A stretch of 64,000 nt of DNA from Streptomyces sp. F63 (GCF_018070345.1 NZ_JAGPXX010000007.1:124001-188000), one strand, 5' to 3'; shown: positions 41,947 to 52,216, counted from the stretch's first letter. A program made the numbers and translations. Notes: generated from the sequence alone by a model not told the origin.

Positions 41947-44430
41947 TCACCGTTTCGTCGGCTTGTCCGGGTCCGGGGCCGGGGCCGCGCCGGAGTCCCG
42001 GTTCGCGTCCCCGCCCGCGTCCGATTCCGCGTCCGGCGCGGACGGGGCATCGTGCTGCGGGCCGTACGACGTCAGGAAGCGGTCGCGGAAGGTGTCCATC
42101 CGCCAGACCGGGGCCTCCGGGCCGGGCTTGAGGCCCTCGTCCCACTCCCAGTCGGAGATGCGGTCCAGCACGGCCTTGTCGTGGGCGACGATCGAGATCG
42201 GCACGTCCCGGCTGGCCTCGTCACCGGCGACGGTGGGGACGGGCTGGTGGTCGCCGAGGACGACGAGCACGGTGTCCTCGTCGCCGTACTCCTCCAGGTA
42301 CGAGACCAGGCTGTCCATCGAGTACTCGACGGCGCGCTGGTATTCGGTGCGCACCTGCTCGGGATCCTTCCAGACCTCCTTCGGGTCCTTCCCCTGCTCC
42401 TTCATGGCGTGGTAGACGGACCCGTCGCCGACCTCGTCCCAGCCGATCATCCGGGGAATGGGGGCCCAGGGGTTGTGGCTGGTGGCGAGGATGATCCCGG
42501 CCATCAGCGGATCGCGGTCCTTCCTGGCGTGCTCCAGCCGCTCGAAGGCGGACAGGGTGTACTGGTCGGGGACCGGAGACCAGCTGAACTTCGGTCCGTG
42601 GTAGCCGAGTTCCTTGGAGTCGTAGATGGCGTCGAAGTCGTAGAACTTGCCCTCGGGCCAGGCCCGGGTGACGCCCGGCATCATGCCGACCGTCCGCCAG
42701 GCGCCGGAGCGCTGGAAGGCGCCGGTGAGGGTGAGGCGGTCGCTCGCCGTCACGGTGCGGTACCGCCGCTGGTTGTCGACCCACAGGCCGGACCACAGGG
42801 TGGAGTGCGCCAGCCAGCTGCCGGCACCCGTGGTGGGGGAGCGGAGGAAGCCGCTCCGGGAGGAGAACCCGGCCTTCTCCAGCCGGCCGGTGTCCTCCGC
42901 GAGGGCCGCGCTCATGCGGCGTGACATCTCCGGGTTCTCGTCGATGGCCACCCGGCCGTAGCTCTCGATGAAGGCGAAGAGGACGTCCTTGCCGCGCAGG
43001 GCGGTCAGCAGTTCGTCGGGCGGGGTGTCCCGGAAGTCGTCAATGGCGGCCACCTTGGCGAACTTGCGTTCGTCCTTGATGCCCGCCTCGACCCGGTTCA
43101 CCCGGTCCTTGGCGAGCCTGGCCGCGGCGCTGGAGGCCACCGGCGTGCTGCCGATCTGGAGGCCGAGCGCGGAACACGTGATCCAGACGATGGCGACGGT
43201 GAAGGTCGTACGGGTGGCCGTGGCACGGTGCCGGACCAGGAGCTCGCTCAGCCGGATCACCGCCAGCGTCATCAGCACGGGCACGGCGGCGGCCAGGGCC
43301 ACCACGCCGATCACGGCCGCGACGGCGCCGGTCCCGCCGATCGTGGATTCCAGGAAGGCGTGGGCGTCCTCGAAGAGGATCCAGTCGAGCACCAGGTCGA
43401 ACGGCCGGCTCAGCACCGCGTAGAAGCCGATGTCGGTGAGCTTCAGGACGAGCAGCAGGCCGAGGCCCGCCCCGGAGAGCGCCGCGACCCACCGGCGGGC
43501 CCTCGGCGGGAGGAAGAGCAGGACGGCGGCGGCGACGACCGCCTCGCCGGGGATGCGCGTGAAGGCAGAGGGCTTGAAGCGGGTGAGCCCGTTCGGCAGG
43601 ACGAGGGCGGTGTAGACGAGGAGGACGGCCAGGGCCGTGACCGTGTACGCCACGGCACGGGCGGCGGCCGGGTACTTGGCGCGCAGACCGCGCAGACCGC
43701 GCGGGCCGCGGCGCTCGCCGCCGGTTGCGGCCGGGGCCCCGGCCGCGGTGCCGTCGGCGGTGTCCCCGGTCGCGTCGTCGGCGGGGCTGCCAACCGCGCT
43801 GCCAACCGCGCTGCCAACCGCGCTGCCCGGGGAGGGGTTTCCGGGATCGGCCGGACCCGGACGGGCGGCGGCGCTCCGGGCCGGAGCGGACTCCCGTGCG
43901 GCGGGGGTTTGTTCAGGGCCGCTGTCCGTGCCGCCACCGGCGGGGGTCTCGTCGCCGGCCCCGGTGGCAGCACTGCCGTCAGCACTGCCACCGGTGGCGT
44001 CGGCCGGGGCGGAGTCCCCTGCCGCGGTGGGCTCGCCCGCGGCCTCGACAGCGGCCTCGCTCCCCGTGCCGCCGCCCTGGTCGTCGCCCGCGCCGCCGCC
44101 GGTGCCGGCGTCTCGCCGGGCCGTGGGTTCCGCGGTGGGGTCCGCGGCGGGGGCGGCGGCCCGGGGCGCCGAAGGCTTCGCCGGAGCGTCACCGCCGGGG
44201 GCGGGTGCGGCAGCGGCCGGGGCGCCGCCTGTGCCGGCGCCGTCCCGCTCGTCGTCACCGCCTCCGGTGGCCGCGGTGTCCTCCGGGTCCGCGGCGCGGT
44301 CCTGGCCCGTGGGGCGGTCCTGGTCCGTGAGGGTCGTGTCGTCCGGTGCGCGCTCCCCGGAGTCGTCCGGCGCCGGGCCGTCCTCCGTGGTGGCGTTGTC
44401 CGTGTTCGGAAGCTGACGAGAGAGCGGCAA
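41947..44430 (-). CDS. LTA synthase/sulfatase-superfamily membrane protein
   Basis: 827 aa if translation starts at the TTG at 44430, which has GGAAGGA 8 bases upstream; the open frame extends to 44703, so the start is uncertain. About the first 250 residues are Ala/Gly/Asp-rich, probably disordered, with a GSAVGSAVGSAVGS tandem repeat. Four to five hydrophobic segments follow (YTVTALAVLLVYTALVL and others). The C-terminal part is an extracellular sulfatase/phosphotransferase domain (DVLFAFIESYGRVAIDENPEMS, then GIILATSHNPWAP and LVVLGDHQPVP). Family members transfer glycerol-phosphate or similar groups at the cell surface. Confidence 0.8.
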   Translation of the reverse strand: MPLSRQLPNTDNATTEDGPAPDDSGERAPDDTTLTDQDRPTGQDRAADPEDTAATGGGDDERDGAGTGGAPAAAAPAPGGDAPAKPSAPRAAAPAADPTAEPTARRDAGTGGGAGDDQGGGTGSEAAVEAAGEPTAAGDSAPADATGGSADGSAATGAGDETPAGGGTDSGPEQTPAARESAPARSAAARPGPADPGNPSPGSAVGSAVGSAVGSPADDATGDTADGTAAGAPAATGGERRGPRGLRGLRAKYPAAARAVAYTVTALAVLLVYTALVLPNGLTRFKPSAFTRIPGEAVVAAAVLLFLPPRARRWVAALSGAGLGLLLVLKLTDIGFYAVLSRPFDLVLDWILFEDAHAFLESTIGGTGAVAAVIGVVALAAAVPVLMTLAVIRLSELLVRHRATATRTTFTVAIVWITCSALGLQIGSTPVASSAAARLAKDRVNRVEAGIKDERKFAKVAAIDDFRDTPPDELLTALRGKDVLFAFIESYGRVAIDENPEMSRRMSAALAEDTGRLEKAGFSSRSGFLRSPTTGAGSWLAHSTLWSGLWVDNQRRYRTVTASDRLTLTGAFQRSGAWRTVGMMPGVTRAWPEGKFYDFDAIYDSKELGYHGPKFSWSPVPDQYTLSAFERLEHARKDRDPLMAGIILATSHNPWAPIPRMIGWDEVGDGSVYHAMKEQGKDPKEVWKDPEQVRTEYQRAVEYSMDSLVSYLEEYGDEDTVLVVLGDHQPVPTVAGDEASRDVPISIVAHDKAVLDRISDWEWDEGLKPGPEAPVWRMDTFRDRFLTSYGPQHDAPSAPDAESDAGGDANRDSGAAPAPDPDKPTKR

Positions 44431-44717
44431 CCCGAAGGTCCTTCCATGCGAAGCCCGGTAGTGGCAGGGCGGGCCGGGCCGGGAGCGGGGCCCGCCCTCA
44501 TGGGTACGGCCGGCCGGCGCCAACCACTCAATCACCGGGCGGGCCGGGTGAGGAAAACCGCCGGTCATGACGGAACGGCGCGCCGCCCGCACCCCGGGCC
44601 CGGCGGACCCGTGGTCCTTCCGTACCGGGTTGCCGCCGGCGCGGCGCGGGGCGAGTCTGGAGGGAGAGGCGCGGTGGCGACCGGACCGCGCGCGGGGCGT
44701 CACGGAGAGGCGGTGAC

Positions 44718-45179
44718 GTGGAGGACGGTACGGAAGACCTGGGGCGGCCGCGCGGCAGCGGTCACCGGACCGTGCCGCACACCGCCGACCTGCGGGTGGA
44801 GGCCTGGGCGGAGACGGTGGAGCGGTGCATCGCCGAAGCGGTGCGCGCCGCGGTGGAGAGCTTCGCGGACGTCTCCGGGGCCGTGGCCGTGGCCGAGCGC
44901 GAGTTCGAGGTCACGGCGGCGACCGATGAGGATCTGCTGGTCTCCGTCCTCGACGAGGCCGTCTACCGTCTGGACGCCGACAGCGAGATCCCGCTGGAGA
45001 CCGCGGTGGGCCCGATCCGGGCCGAGGACGGCCGCCGGGCCGCCACCGTCCGCTGCCGGATGGCCGACGCCGCCCGCACACCGCTGGTCGGGGCCGTGCC
45101 CAAGGCCGTCTCGCTGCACGACCTCCGGCTGCTCGGTGACTCCGGGGGGTGGACCTGCGCGGTGACCCTCGACGTCTGA
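44718..45179 (+). CDS. Archease
   Basis: 153 aa, GTG start at 44718. Archease fold with the metal-binding Asp in [12 protein letters not shown] near the N-terminus, a [17 protein letters not shown] segment and terminal Asp-Val. Archease activates RtcB-type RNA ligases by promoting guanylylation and turnover. The rtcB gene follows 170 bases downstream on the same strand, which fixes the assignment. Confidence 0.92.
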   Translation: MEDGTEDLGRPRGSGHRTVPHTADLRVEAWAETVERCIAEAVRAAVESFADVSGAVAVAEREFEVTAATDEDLLVSVLDEAVYRLDADSEIPLETAVGPIRAEDGRRAATVRCRMADAARTPLVGAVPKAVSLHDLRLLGDSGGWTCAVTLDV

Positions 45180-45208
45180 GACCGCCGCACGGGGCACGGC
45201 CGCCCGCG

Positions 45209-45250
45209 GGAACGGACGGGAGACGGGGAACGGACGGGAGACGGGGAACC
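45209..45250. repeat. 18-base tandem repeat between archease and rtcB
   Basis: Two exact copies of GGAACGGACGGGAGACGG (45209-45226 and 45227-45244) and the first six bases of a third with one change, in the intergenic gap. Confidence 0.85.
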
Positions 45251-45349
45251 GGCGGTGCCGCGCCACCGCCCGGCGAGGCCCCGGCCCGCGGCTGCCCGGC
45301 CGGCCCGGAACGCTCCGGCCCGGGCCGCCACCGAACCGGAGGTGAGGAT

Positions 45350-46777
45350 GTGGAGATCGAACTGACGGAGGAGACCCCGTACCGCTTCCGGATCGAGGAG
45401 CGGGAGGCGATGCGCGTACCGGGAGTGGTCTTCGCCTCGCGCGAGCTGCTGCCGCAGGCGGCCGGTGACAAGGCCCTGGAGCAGGTCGCGAACGTGGCCA
45501 CGCTGCCCGGCGTCGTCCGCGCCTCGTACGCGATGCCCGACGTGCACTGGGGCTACGGCTTCCCGATCGGCGGGGTCGCCGCCACCGACATCGACGAGGG
45601 CGGTGTCGTCTCGCCCGGCGGCGTCGGCTTCGATATCTCCTGCGGTGTGCGGCTGCTGGCCGCCGGGACCACCCGCGCGGAGCTCGACCCCGGCGCCTTC
45701 GGCCGGCTGATGGACATCCTCGGCCGCACCATCCCCCGGGGCATGGGGCGCGGCGGGCTGTGGGAGCTGCCGGACCCGGACGCGATGGACGACCTGCTGG
45801 TGGGCGGCGCCCGGTACGCCGTCGAGCACGGCCACGGCGTGCCCCGGGACCTGGAACGCTGCGAGGACTCCGGGATGCTGGAGGGCGCGGCGCCCGGCGA
45901 GGTCAGCCGGCGGGCCGTGGAGCGGGGACTGGGGCAGGTGGGCAGTCTGGGGTCCGGCAACCACTTCCTGGAGGTGCAGGCGGTCGGCCACCTCTACGAT
46001 CCGGACGCGGCGGCGGCCTTCGGCCTGCGGCAGGACCAGGTCTGCGTCATGATCCACTGCGGCTCGCGCGGCCTCGGGCACCAGGTGTGCACCGACCATG
46101 TGCGGGTGATGGACCAGGCGCTGCACCGCTTCGGCATCGGCCTGCCGGACCGTCAGCTCGCCTGCGCCCCCGTGAACTCGGCGCCCGGCCGCAACTACCT
46201 GGGCGCCATGGCGGCCGCCGCCAACTACGGCCGTGCCAACCGGCAGTTGCTCTCCGAGGCGGCCCGCCGGGCCTTCACGGCCGCCCTCGGGACCGGTCTC
46301 GACCTCGTCTACGACATCTCCCACAACATGGCCAAGGTCGAGACCCATGAGGTGGACGGCGTGCGGCGCCGGCTCTGCGTCCACCGCAAGGGAGCGACCC
46401 GGGCGCTGCCCCCGGGCGACCCGGACCTGCCGGAGGACCTCGCCGGCGCCGGGCAGCCCGTGCTCGTTCCCGGCACCATGGGCACCGCCTCGTACGTCAT
46501 GACGGGCCTGCCCGGCAACGAGGCCTTCCGCTCCGCCTGCCACGGCGCCGGCCGGGTGATGAGCCGCCATCAGGCGCTGCGCTCGGTGCGCGGCGAGCGG
46601 CTGCGCGCCGACCTGGAGTCGCAGGGGGTGGCCGTCCGGCCGTCCTCCTGGCGCGGACTGGCCGAGGAGACCCCGGAGGCGTACAAGGACGTGGACGTGG
46701 TCGCCGACGTCACCGAGGGCGCCGGCCTCGCCCGGCTCGTGGCCCGCCTGGTACCGCTGGGCGTCGTCAAGGGCTGA
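45350..46777 (+). CDS. rtcB: RtcB family RNA-splicing ligase
   Basis: 475 aa from the GTG at 45350 (GGAGG 9 bases upstream). Hallmark motifs: [29 protein letters not shown] (metal Cys), [25 protein letters not shown] and the [12 protein letters not shown] segment holding the guanylylated His. RtcB joins 2',3'-cyclic phosphate or 3'-phosphate RNA ends to 5'-OH ends using GTP and Mn2+, for RNA repair. With archease upstream this is a complete ligase module; no RtcA or RtcR gene is present. Confidence 0.95.
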   Translation: MEIELTEETPYRFRIEEREAMRVPGVVFASRELLPQAAGDKALEQVANVATLPGVVRASYAMPDVHWGYGFPIGGVAATDIDEGGVVSPGGVGFDISCGVRLLAAGTTRAELDPGAFGRLMDILGRTIPRGMGRGGLWELPDPDAMDDLLVGGARYAVEHGHGVPRDLERCEDSGMLEGAAPGEVSRRAVERGLGQVGSLGSGNHFLEVQAVGHLYDPDAAAAFGLRQDQVCVMIHCGSRGLGHQVCTDHVRVMDQALHRFGIGLPDRQLACAPVNSAPGRNYLGAMAAAANYGRANRQLLSEAARRAFTAALGTGLDLVYDISHNMAKVETHEVDGVRRRLCVHRKGATRALPPGDPDLPEDLAGAGQPVLVPGTMGTASYVMTGLPGNEAFRSACHGAGRVMSRHQALRSVRGERLRADLESQGVAVRPSSWRGLAEETPEAYKDVDVVADVTEGAGLARLVARLVPLGVVKG

Positions 46778-46844
46778 CGAGCCGGCGGGCGCGTCGGCGG
46801 GCGCGCCGGCGGAGGGGCCGGCCGCGGGGGCCGGCGCGGTACGG

Positions 46845-46883
46845 CGGAGCCCCCCCGCCAGTGGCGGTGGCGGGGGGACTCCG
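46845..46883. terminator. Terminator hairpin after rtcB
   Basis: CGGAGCCCCCCCGCC (46845-46859) pairs with GGCGGGGGGACTCCG (46869-46883), with a single central mismatch. It lies 67 bases after the rtcB stop, between convergent genes. Confidence 0.75.
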
Positions 46884-47019
46884 GGGCCGGTCCGACACCG
46901 GTGGAGGTGGTCAGCCGGGGACGTTCAGGGTCGCCGGCCGAGGGGTGTCGGCCCGGTGCGGGGGGTGCGGGACAGCTGCCGGGCGCGGAGCCGGGGCCGG
47001 GCCCGGGCACTGCCCGCGG

Positions 47020-47376
47020 TCACCGACGGCCGTGGCCCCAGTGGCCGTGCCCGTGCCCGTGGCCCCGGCCGTGGCCGCGGCCGTGGCCCCAGTGCCCGCG
47101 GTGGTGTCCGCGGCCGTGGCCCCAGTGGCCGTGGCCGTGCCCGTGGCCGCCGTGCCAGCGGCCGTGGCCGTGCCGGTGTCCGCGGCCGTGGCCGTGCCCG
47201 CGGCCCCGGCCGTGCCCGCGGTCCTCGGCGTACCTGTCGTTGTCGTAGCTCTGCTCGTAGCGGTGGGACTGGCGCTCGGACTGGATGTCCGACTGGGCCA
47301 GGGCGGTGCCGGTCCCGAGGAACCCGATGGTCCCCAGCATGGCCATGGTCATGGCGGCCTTCTGCAGCATGCGCAT
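47020..47376 (-). CDS. Secreted His/Gly/Arg-rich repeat protein
   Basis: 118 aa from the ATG at 47376 (GAGGAG upstream). A signal peptide is clear: basic MRMLQKAAM, hydrophobic core TMAMLGTIGFLGTGT, cleavage near ALAQ. A short polar segment (QSDIQSERQSHRYEQSYDNDRYAEDR) follows. About 65 residues of GHG/RGH/HWGH repeats fill the rest, with His about every second or third residue. Such composition binds divalent metals (Ni, Zn, Cu, Co) in known His-rich proteins; a surface metal buffer is inferred. The coding DNA is a degenerate 6-base repeat, so length may vary between strains. Confidence 0.7.
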   Translation of the reverse strand: MRMLQKAAMTMAMLGTIGFLGTGTALAQSDIQSERQSHRYEQSYDNDRYAEDRGHGRGRGHGHGRGHRHGHGRWHGGHGHGHGHWGHGRGHHRGHWGHGRGHGRGHGHGHGHWGHGRR

Positions 47377-47651
47377 GAAGTCTCCTCATTCTTCAGTGAT
47401 GTCACCCGGTGAACCGGATGAGGTGGATAGAGGCTAACCGCCCTTTTATCTCCTTAGTTGGCGCATAGTCCGGATAGGGGTTTTTCAGTATGTCTGTTCG
47501 TTCCCGCGCTGTTCCGGGGCGCTGTTTCGGGGAGGCCGGGGCCCGCGTGGGACCCGTGCGCGGATCCGTTGCGGCAAGTCGCGGACAGACCCGCCGTCCC
47601 GTGGTTTCTTGGTCCCCGGAAAGGCGCCCGGTCGACGCTTGAGGGGGAGAG

Positions 47652-48362
47652 ATGGGGCAGGCCCCCGCGACGGTCTTCCAAGTGGCCGTCCTGGTGCTGT
47701 TCGTGCTGCCAGGGGTCGTCTACCAGTTCCTCAGGGAGCGATGGCGCGGCCCTGTCCCGGGTGAACAAGTCTTGAGCGAGCGGGTGTTGCGGGCTCTGTC
47801 CGCCTCCGTGGTGCTGGACGCCGTGTACATGCTCGTGGCCGGGCCCGAATTGCTGCGGCTGGTCCGGGGGACTCCTGGGGAACCGGTGCGGTGGGACGAT
47901 CCCGGACAGCGGGTACGCCTGGTGGGTTTCGTGGCACTGATGCTGTTCGCGGCCGTGCCCGCGGCCGCCGCCGGGGCCGTCTCGGTCTGGCAGCGCCGGC
48001 GGCTGCGTGCCCGCTACCGGGTGACGCCGACCGCCTGGGATCACATGTTCCGCGACCGCGGCTCCTGCTTCGTACGGCTGAGGATGAAGGACGGGACCTG
48101 GGTGGGGGGATGGTACGGAGGGCAGTCCTATGCCACGGCGTATCCCCAACCGAGGGAACTGTTTCTCGAGTCGGCGTGGCGCATGGATCCCGCCGGCGCG
48201 TTCACGGGGCGCGTCGCGCACAGTGCCGGACTGCACGTGCGGGCCGACGACGCGGATCTCCTGGAACTCCTCGAACCGGACCGGGGCGCGTCACGACACA
48301 CGAGAGGTGGAGGAAGCCATGACCGAGCCGTCCCCGGACGAATCCGAACTGACTCCGGATGA
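47652..48362 (+). CDS. Membrane protein, DUF6338-like
   Basis: 236 aa from the ATG at 47652 (GGGGGAGAG upstream). Hydrophobic segments lie at about 9-26, 50-67 and 92-115. A cytosolic C-terminal part with an SH3-like beta segment follows (VRLRMKDGTWVGGWYGGQSYATAYPQPRELFLE). This layout fits DUF6338 proteins, which have no established function. The last 30 residues (HTRGGGSHDRAVPGRIRTDSG) overlap the following small gene and are probably not conserved. First of a group with the 72-aa protein and the convergent TPR-CHAT gene. Confidence 0.7.
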   Translation: MGQAPATVFQVAVLVLFVLPGVVYQFLRERWRGPVPGEQVLSERVLRALSASVVLDAVYMLVAGPELLRLVRGTPGEPVRWDDPGQRVRLVGFVALMLFAAVPAAAAGAVSVWQRRRLRARYRVTPTAWDHMFRDRGSCFVRLRMKDGTWVGGWYGGQSYATAYPQPRELFLESAWRMDPAGAFTGRVAHSAGLHVRADDADLLELLEPDRGASRHTRGGGSHDRAVPGRIRTDSG

Positions 48363-48537
48363 GCGGGAACTGCTTGAGGAGCCCGGCGGTGTGCGGGGAG
48401 GCTACGTCCCGCACGACAACGTCGTGGAGCCCTCCGAGGCACCTGGGGGGCCTGCGGGCGTCTCGCCCCGGCCGGCCGGGACGGGCACCGACGATGTACC
48501 GGCGCCGCCGGGCGTGCAGCCGCCTGCTGCGGAGTGA
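48319..48537 (+). CDS. Small acidic hypothetical protein, 72 aa
   Basis: 72 aa from the ATG at 48319, with GGAGG just upstream. Acidic N-terminal half (SPDESELTPDERELLEEPGG) and Pro-rich C-terminal half, likely disordered. It overlaps the end of the DUF6338-like gene by 44 bases in another frame and so is probably co-translated. It converges on the TPR-CHAT gene. No family recognised. Confidence 0.6.
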   Translation: MTEPSPDESELTPDERELLEEPGGVRGGYVPHDNVVEPSEAPGGPAGVSPRPAGTGTDDVPAPPGVQPPAAE

Positions 48538-48567
48538 GCCGGGGCCGCACGCCGAACTCAGCCGCGC

Positions 48568-51444
48568 TCACACCCCCACGTGCACGTGTCCCGCCCATAC
48601 GGCCGGAATGTGCGGGTAGCGTTCGCGCGCCCGGTGGGTGGCGCGGTGCAGCGCGGTGGAGGCCGGCAGCCGGGTGTCCGGCGCGTACCGGCGACGGATC
48701 TCGCGGTAGAAGTCCTCGGCGAAGCTCACGGCGGCACGGTCGGCGAGAGGCCACAGGGTTGCCACCACCTGGGGGAACCCTGCCACTTGGAACGCCGAGG
48801 CGAGATGGATGGCCTCGTCCACGAGCGCGGGGGCGGGCCTGGCGCTGTCGCAGACGGACAGATACGCCAGTCCCGGTCTGGCCGGGGCGTGGCCCGCTCC
48901 CTTTCGCCCGGAGCCGTTTTCCGGTGAAGCGAAGGCCGCTCCGGGCCGCAGGGCCGACACGTCCGCGACGGCGAAGTCGCTGGTCTCGTGGTCGTGCAGC
49001 AGCAGACGGCTGCGGGACGGGGAGCGGAGATCGCTGACGGAATGGCAGGCGAAGTGGACCCAGGTCCGGTCCGCCAGCCGCGCGACCACGCTCCCGCGGG
49101 TGGCCTCCGGACCGCTGAGGACCTGGGCGTCCGGGAAGAGCGACTCAATGAACGCGGCCTCCGGTGCGGCGTTGCGGAGCGGGCGTCCGCCGGGCGTCTC
49201 CGGCAGGGACACGACGAGGGGACGGGGCCGGGGTTCGGCGGGCGGGATGTGCCCGGCCCGGGCCGCGGCGAGCGCTCGTACGGTCGGCGTGTAGGAGGAT
49301 TCGACGCGGTCCAGAACCGTCGCCGGACACCGCTCGTGCCGGGTCTCGTGGTGTCCGGCCGCGTGGATGGGCAGGAACGACATCGGGCCCGTCGGTACCC
49401 ACCACACGCGCGGTCTCCCCTCCCCGTCTCCCGGCACGGGCAGGTCGAGGGCGTCGAGAACCGGCTGCGCGACGGCGTCCCAGAGCCAGGCCAGCACCTG
49501 GGAGGCCTTTCTCTGGGCCGCGAGGTCTCCGATGTGGTTCACTTCCACCGCGTTCCGGATCGTCGAGACGTGGCCGGAAACCACCTCCCACGACGCGTCC
49601 CGCAAGGGTGTTGTGCGGATGCCGTCGTGGGTGACGAGGACGGCGTCGGATCCGCGCCGCGTGCAGTTGAGGTAGACAATCGGACCCTCGGAGGCCTGGG
49701 CGAGAAGTTCGGCACGCGACGGAGCCCGTCCGAAGTCCTCGAACCCCCGCTGTTCGCGGATGCGCCGGAGCACGCTCTCCTGCCGCTCGCGCAGGGCCCG
49801 GTGCTCGGCCCGGCGGTCCGCTTCCCGGGCGTGGTGTGATCCCGGTCCGCCGGCGGCAGGGTCCGGTTGCCCACGGAGTTCCTCCCACTCCGCCGCAAGG
49901 CCCGTGTGCCGCCGCCGGAGTTCATCGAGCCGGGAGGGGCCGCCCAAGGAGCGTGAGAGGAGAACGCCCCGCCCCCCTTCGAGGAGCCGGGCGGCCTGCT
50001 CCGGCATACCGGCGGCCACCGCGCAGGCCGCGGCGGTTCCGGCCGTGCCGCCCCAGTGGCCGAGCCGGTATTCCTGGTCCTCCCGGGCCAGGCCGGGGTC
50101 CGCCACCCGGGGCAGCAACTCGATGGCGCCCTCGAAGCCGGCCACGGCTTCGCGGTGGCGGTGGTGGTCGGCCGCGGTCTCGGCCCAGATGAGTCCGGCG
50201 GCGACGCGGGCCTCGGCACCAACCGACTCCGTGCCGGCCGCGGTGCGCGCCAGGTCCAGTGCGCGCTCCAGATCGACGGGTCGCCCGTACCTTGCGTACC
50301 GGTAGCCGAGGGCCCCTGCCAGGACGCAGGCGCTGGCGACCCGGGGAGGGTCGCCGGGCGAGAAGCCGCGCAGCGCTCGCTCGGCATGCCGGACGGCTTC
50401 GTTGACGTCGGCGATGTCTCCGCGGCGCTCAAAGCGGGCGAGGAGGGCGCTCGCCAGGTGGTTGCGCGCCAGGTGCCGGTGCGGGTGCCCGCCCGGTGAT
50501 GTGCGCACGGCGTCGGAGCCGAGGGCGACGGCGCGGTCCAGGTCGTGCAGCCACCGGCTCTCCCTGGCGCGCCAGAGATACCACTGACTGAGCATCAGCA
50601 CATCATCCGCCCGGCCCCGGTGGCTTCGCGGTAGGCCCTCGGCGTACCGCTCGAGAAGGCTGATGGCCTCGTCGGCGTCCGCCCGTTCCCCGAAGCGCAG
50701 ATAACGGCTGTACAGGGCCGCTCCGAGTTGACGGAACGCCGGGCGGGGGTCCCTGTGGCTCTCCTCGGCGGCGCCGACCGCCGCTGCTGCCGCGTCGACG
50801 GCCCGGGTGAGGTCGGTGGCGTCGCCGAAGCGGGCGAAGCGCAGCCGCAGCGCCTGGCTGAGCACGGTGAGGGCGTCGGCGGACCGCGGCGCCCGGCTTC
50901 GTGCTGCGGCTTCCACGGCCCATTCCGCTGTGTCGACCGCCGTGTCCAGGTCCGCGGGGTCTCCGAGCCGGCCGTACCGGGTGACCAGCGCTTGTGCCAG
51001 GTGTCCCGCATGGTGGAGCCGCCGGGGGCCTGTGGCGCTTTCGGTGGCCGAACGGAGCATGGCGATTCCGCGGTCCAGCGTTTCGCTGCCCCGTTCGTAG
51101 CCGAAGCGGGCGAGCAGGGTGCGTCCTTCCGCGGCCCGGTCCTCCGCGGCCCCGGCCCCCGCTTGGCCGGGAGAGCCCCACCTTCCCCGGTCCTTCAGCC
51201 GCCGGTACCGCCACCGCGCGGACAGGGACGCCGCGACTGCGAGGACGATGACGAGGACACCTGCCGACAACGTCACGGAATCCGTGGACTCGACGTTCCG
51301 GATCGCCGTGCCGAGAAGAGTCAGCCCGGCGAGGCTCCCCCAGACGCGCTGCCGCATGTCGACGTCGCGCCCGCTCATCACCCAGGGCAGCACGGCCATC
51401 AGGCCGCCCCACGCAAGAGCCAGTTGCCACCACACTGGAGGCAC
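48568..51444 (-). CDS. Membrane-anchored TPR-CHAT protease
   Basis: About 958 aa from a GTG at 51444 with AGGA six bases upstream; a TTG at 51462 is possible. Two or three N-terminal hydrophobic segments span roughly residues 1-80. Helical repeats of TPR type follow over about 100-500 (repeated RFGDATDLTRAVDAA-like units). A C-terminal CHAT (caspase-like) domain fills the last 330 residues, with the catalytic His in TWVHFACHS and Cys in LAYLSVCDSARP. CHAT peptidases in bacteria act in defence and conflict systems, released by a sensor. Here the helical repeats would be the sensor part and the membrane anchor the location. Confidence 0.88.
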   Translation of the reverse strand: MPPVWWQLALAWGGLMAVLPWVMSGRDVDMRQRVWGSLAGLTLLGTAIRNVESTDSVTLSAGVLVIVLAVAASLSARWRYRRLKDRGRWGSPGQAGAGAAEDRAAEGRTLLARFGYERGSETLDRGIAMLRSATESATGPRRLHHAGHLAQALVTRYGRLGDPADLDTAVDTAEWAVEAAARSRAPRSADALTVLSQALRLRFARFGDATDLTRAVDAAAAAVGAAEESHRDPRPAFRQLGAALYSRYLRFGERADADEAISLLERYAEGLPRSHRGRADDVLMLSQWYLWRARESRWLHDLDRAVALGSDAVRTSPGGHPHRHLARNHLASALLARFERRGDIADVNEAVRHAERALRGFSPGDPPRVASACVLAGALGYRYARYGRPVDLERALDLARTAAGTESVGAEARVAAGLIWAETAADHHRHREAVAGFEGAIELLPRVADPGLAREDQEYRLGHWGGTAGTAAACAVAAGMPEQAARLLEGGRGVLLSRSLGGPSRLDELRRRHTGLAAEWEELRGQPDPAAGGPGSHHAREADRRAEHRALRERQESVLRRIREQRGFEDFGRAPSRAELLAQASEGPIVYLNCTRRGSDAVLVTHDGIRTTPLRDASWEVVSGHVSTIRNAVEVNHIGDLAAQRKASQVLAWLWDAVAQPVLDALDLPVPGDGEGRPRVWWVPTGPMSFLPIHAAGHHETRHERCPATVLDRVESSYTPTVRALAAARAGHIPPAEPRPRPLVVSLPETPGGRPLRNAAPEAAFIESLFPDAQVLSGPEATRGSVVARLADRTWVHFACHSVSDLRSPSRSRLLLHDHETSDFAVADVSALRPGAAFASPENGSGRKGAGHAPARPGLAYLSVCDSARPAPALVDEAIHLASAFQVAGFPQVVATLWPLADRAAVSFAEDFYREIRRRYAPDTRLPASTALHRATHRARERYPHIPAVWAGHVHVGV

Positions 51445-51499
51445 CTCAGTCCTGCCGGACAACGTGCGGCGGGCACGGACGAGCGGGAGGGCCGGACCG

Positions 51500-52216
51500 A
51501 TGACACCTCACGATGCCGGCAGTCCTCCGTCCGGTCCTGAAGGGTTCTTCGTGGAGGGCCATCTGCCCGGCGCCGCCTACGCGTGCTACGTGCCCCTGCT
51601 GCGCGGAGAAATCGCGGGCACCGTCCGAGGGCTGCTGCCCGGGGCGTCCCGTGCCGCGCCGTGGCTGCGGGCGGCGATCCTCACCCAACTGGAGACTCTC
51701 CCCGAGCTGCTGTGCGGGCTGGAGCCCATGGCGGCCCTCGGGCATCTGCACGCCGCCACGCTGACGGCGCACTACCTCTGGCCGGTGTGGTACGAGCTCG
51801 ACGTCGGAACCGGGCCCCGGGCACCGGACCACCGGACGAGTGCGCAACCGTCGCCCACCGGGGAGCTGCGTACCGTCCGCGGCACCGCTGAACGGCAGGT
51901 GTCCCGACTGCTCGGGGGCTATTTCCCGGAGGCGCACGGCGTGCACACGCTGTGTGCGCGGCAGGCGGAGCACGCACGTGCCGCCGTCCCCCCGTCCGAG
52001 GCCGGTCACGGACCGGGTGCCGGCGGCTGGTTGCTCCTCGCGTCCGTCTACGCACTGCACGGTCATCCCGTCCTCCCCCGGCCCGGGCGGAGACGCCGCA
52101 GACTGTCCCGGAACAGACAGCGGGCGGCCCGTGCGGGCATGGCGTTCGAGTTCGGTGAGGCCCTTGCCCTCGCGACGGCCCTCGGCCTGCTGAGGGCCGT
52201 CGAGCCCGAGGGCTGA
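51500..52216 (+). CDS. Hypothetical protein divergent from the CHAT gene
   Basis: 238 aa from the ATG at 51500 (GGGAGGG upstream). It contains GFFVEGHLPGAAYACYVPLLRGEIAGTVRGLLPGA near the N-terminus and mildly hydrophobic helices (AALGHLHAATLTAHYLWPVWYEL). No motif I recognise. Only 55 bases separate its start from that of the CHAT protease gene, so they share a divergent promoter and may be functionally linked. Confidence 0.6.
   Translation: MTPHDAGSPPSGPEGFFVEGHLPGAAYACYVPLLRGEIAGTVRGLLPGASRAAPWLRAAILTQLETLPELLCGLEPMAALGHLHAATLTAHYLWPVWYELDVGTGPRAPDHRTSAQPSPTGELRTVRGTAERQVSRLLGGYFPEAHGVHTLCARQAEHARAAVPPSEAGHGPGAGGWLLLASVYALHGHPVLPRPGRRRRRLSRNRQRAARAGMAFEFGEALALATALGLLRAVEPEG

Noticed and set aside
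46925..47412. Alternative ORFs across the His-rich gene in other frames
   Set aside because: Hexamer repeat is open in several frames; only the minus-strand frame has a ribosome-binding site and signal peptide.
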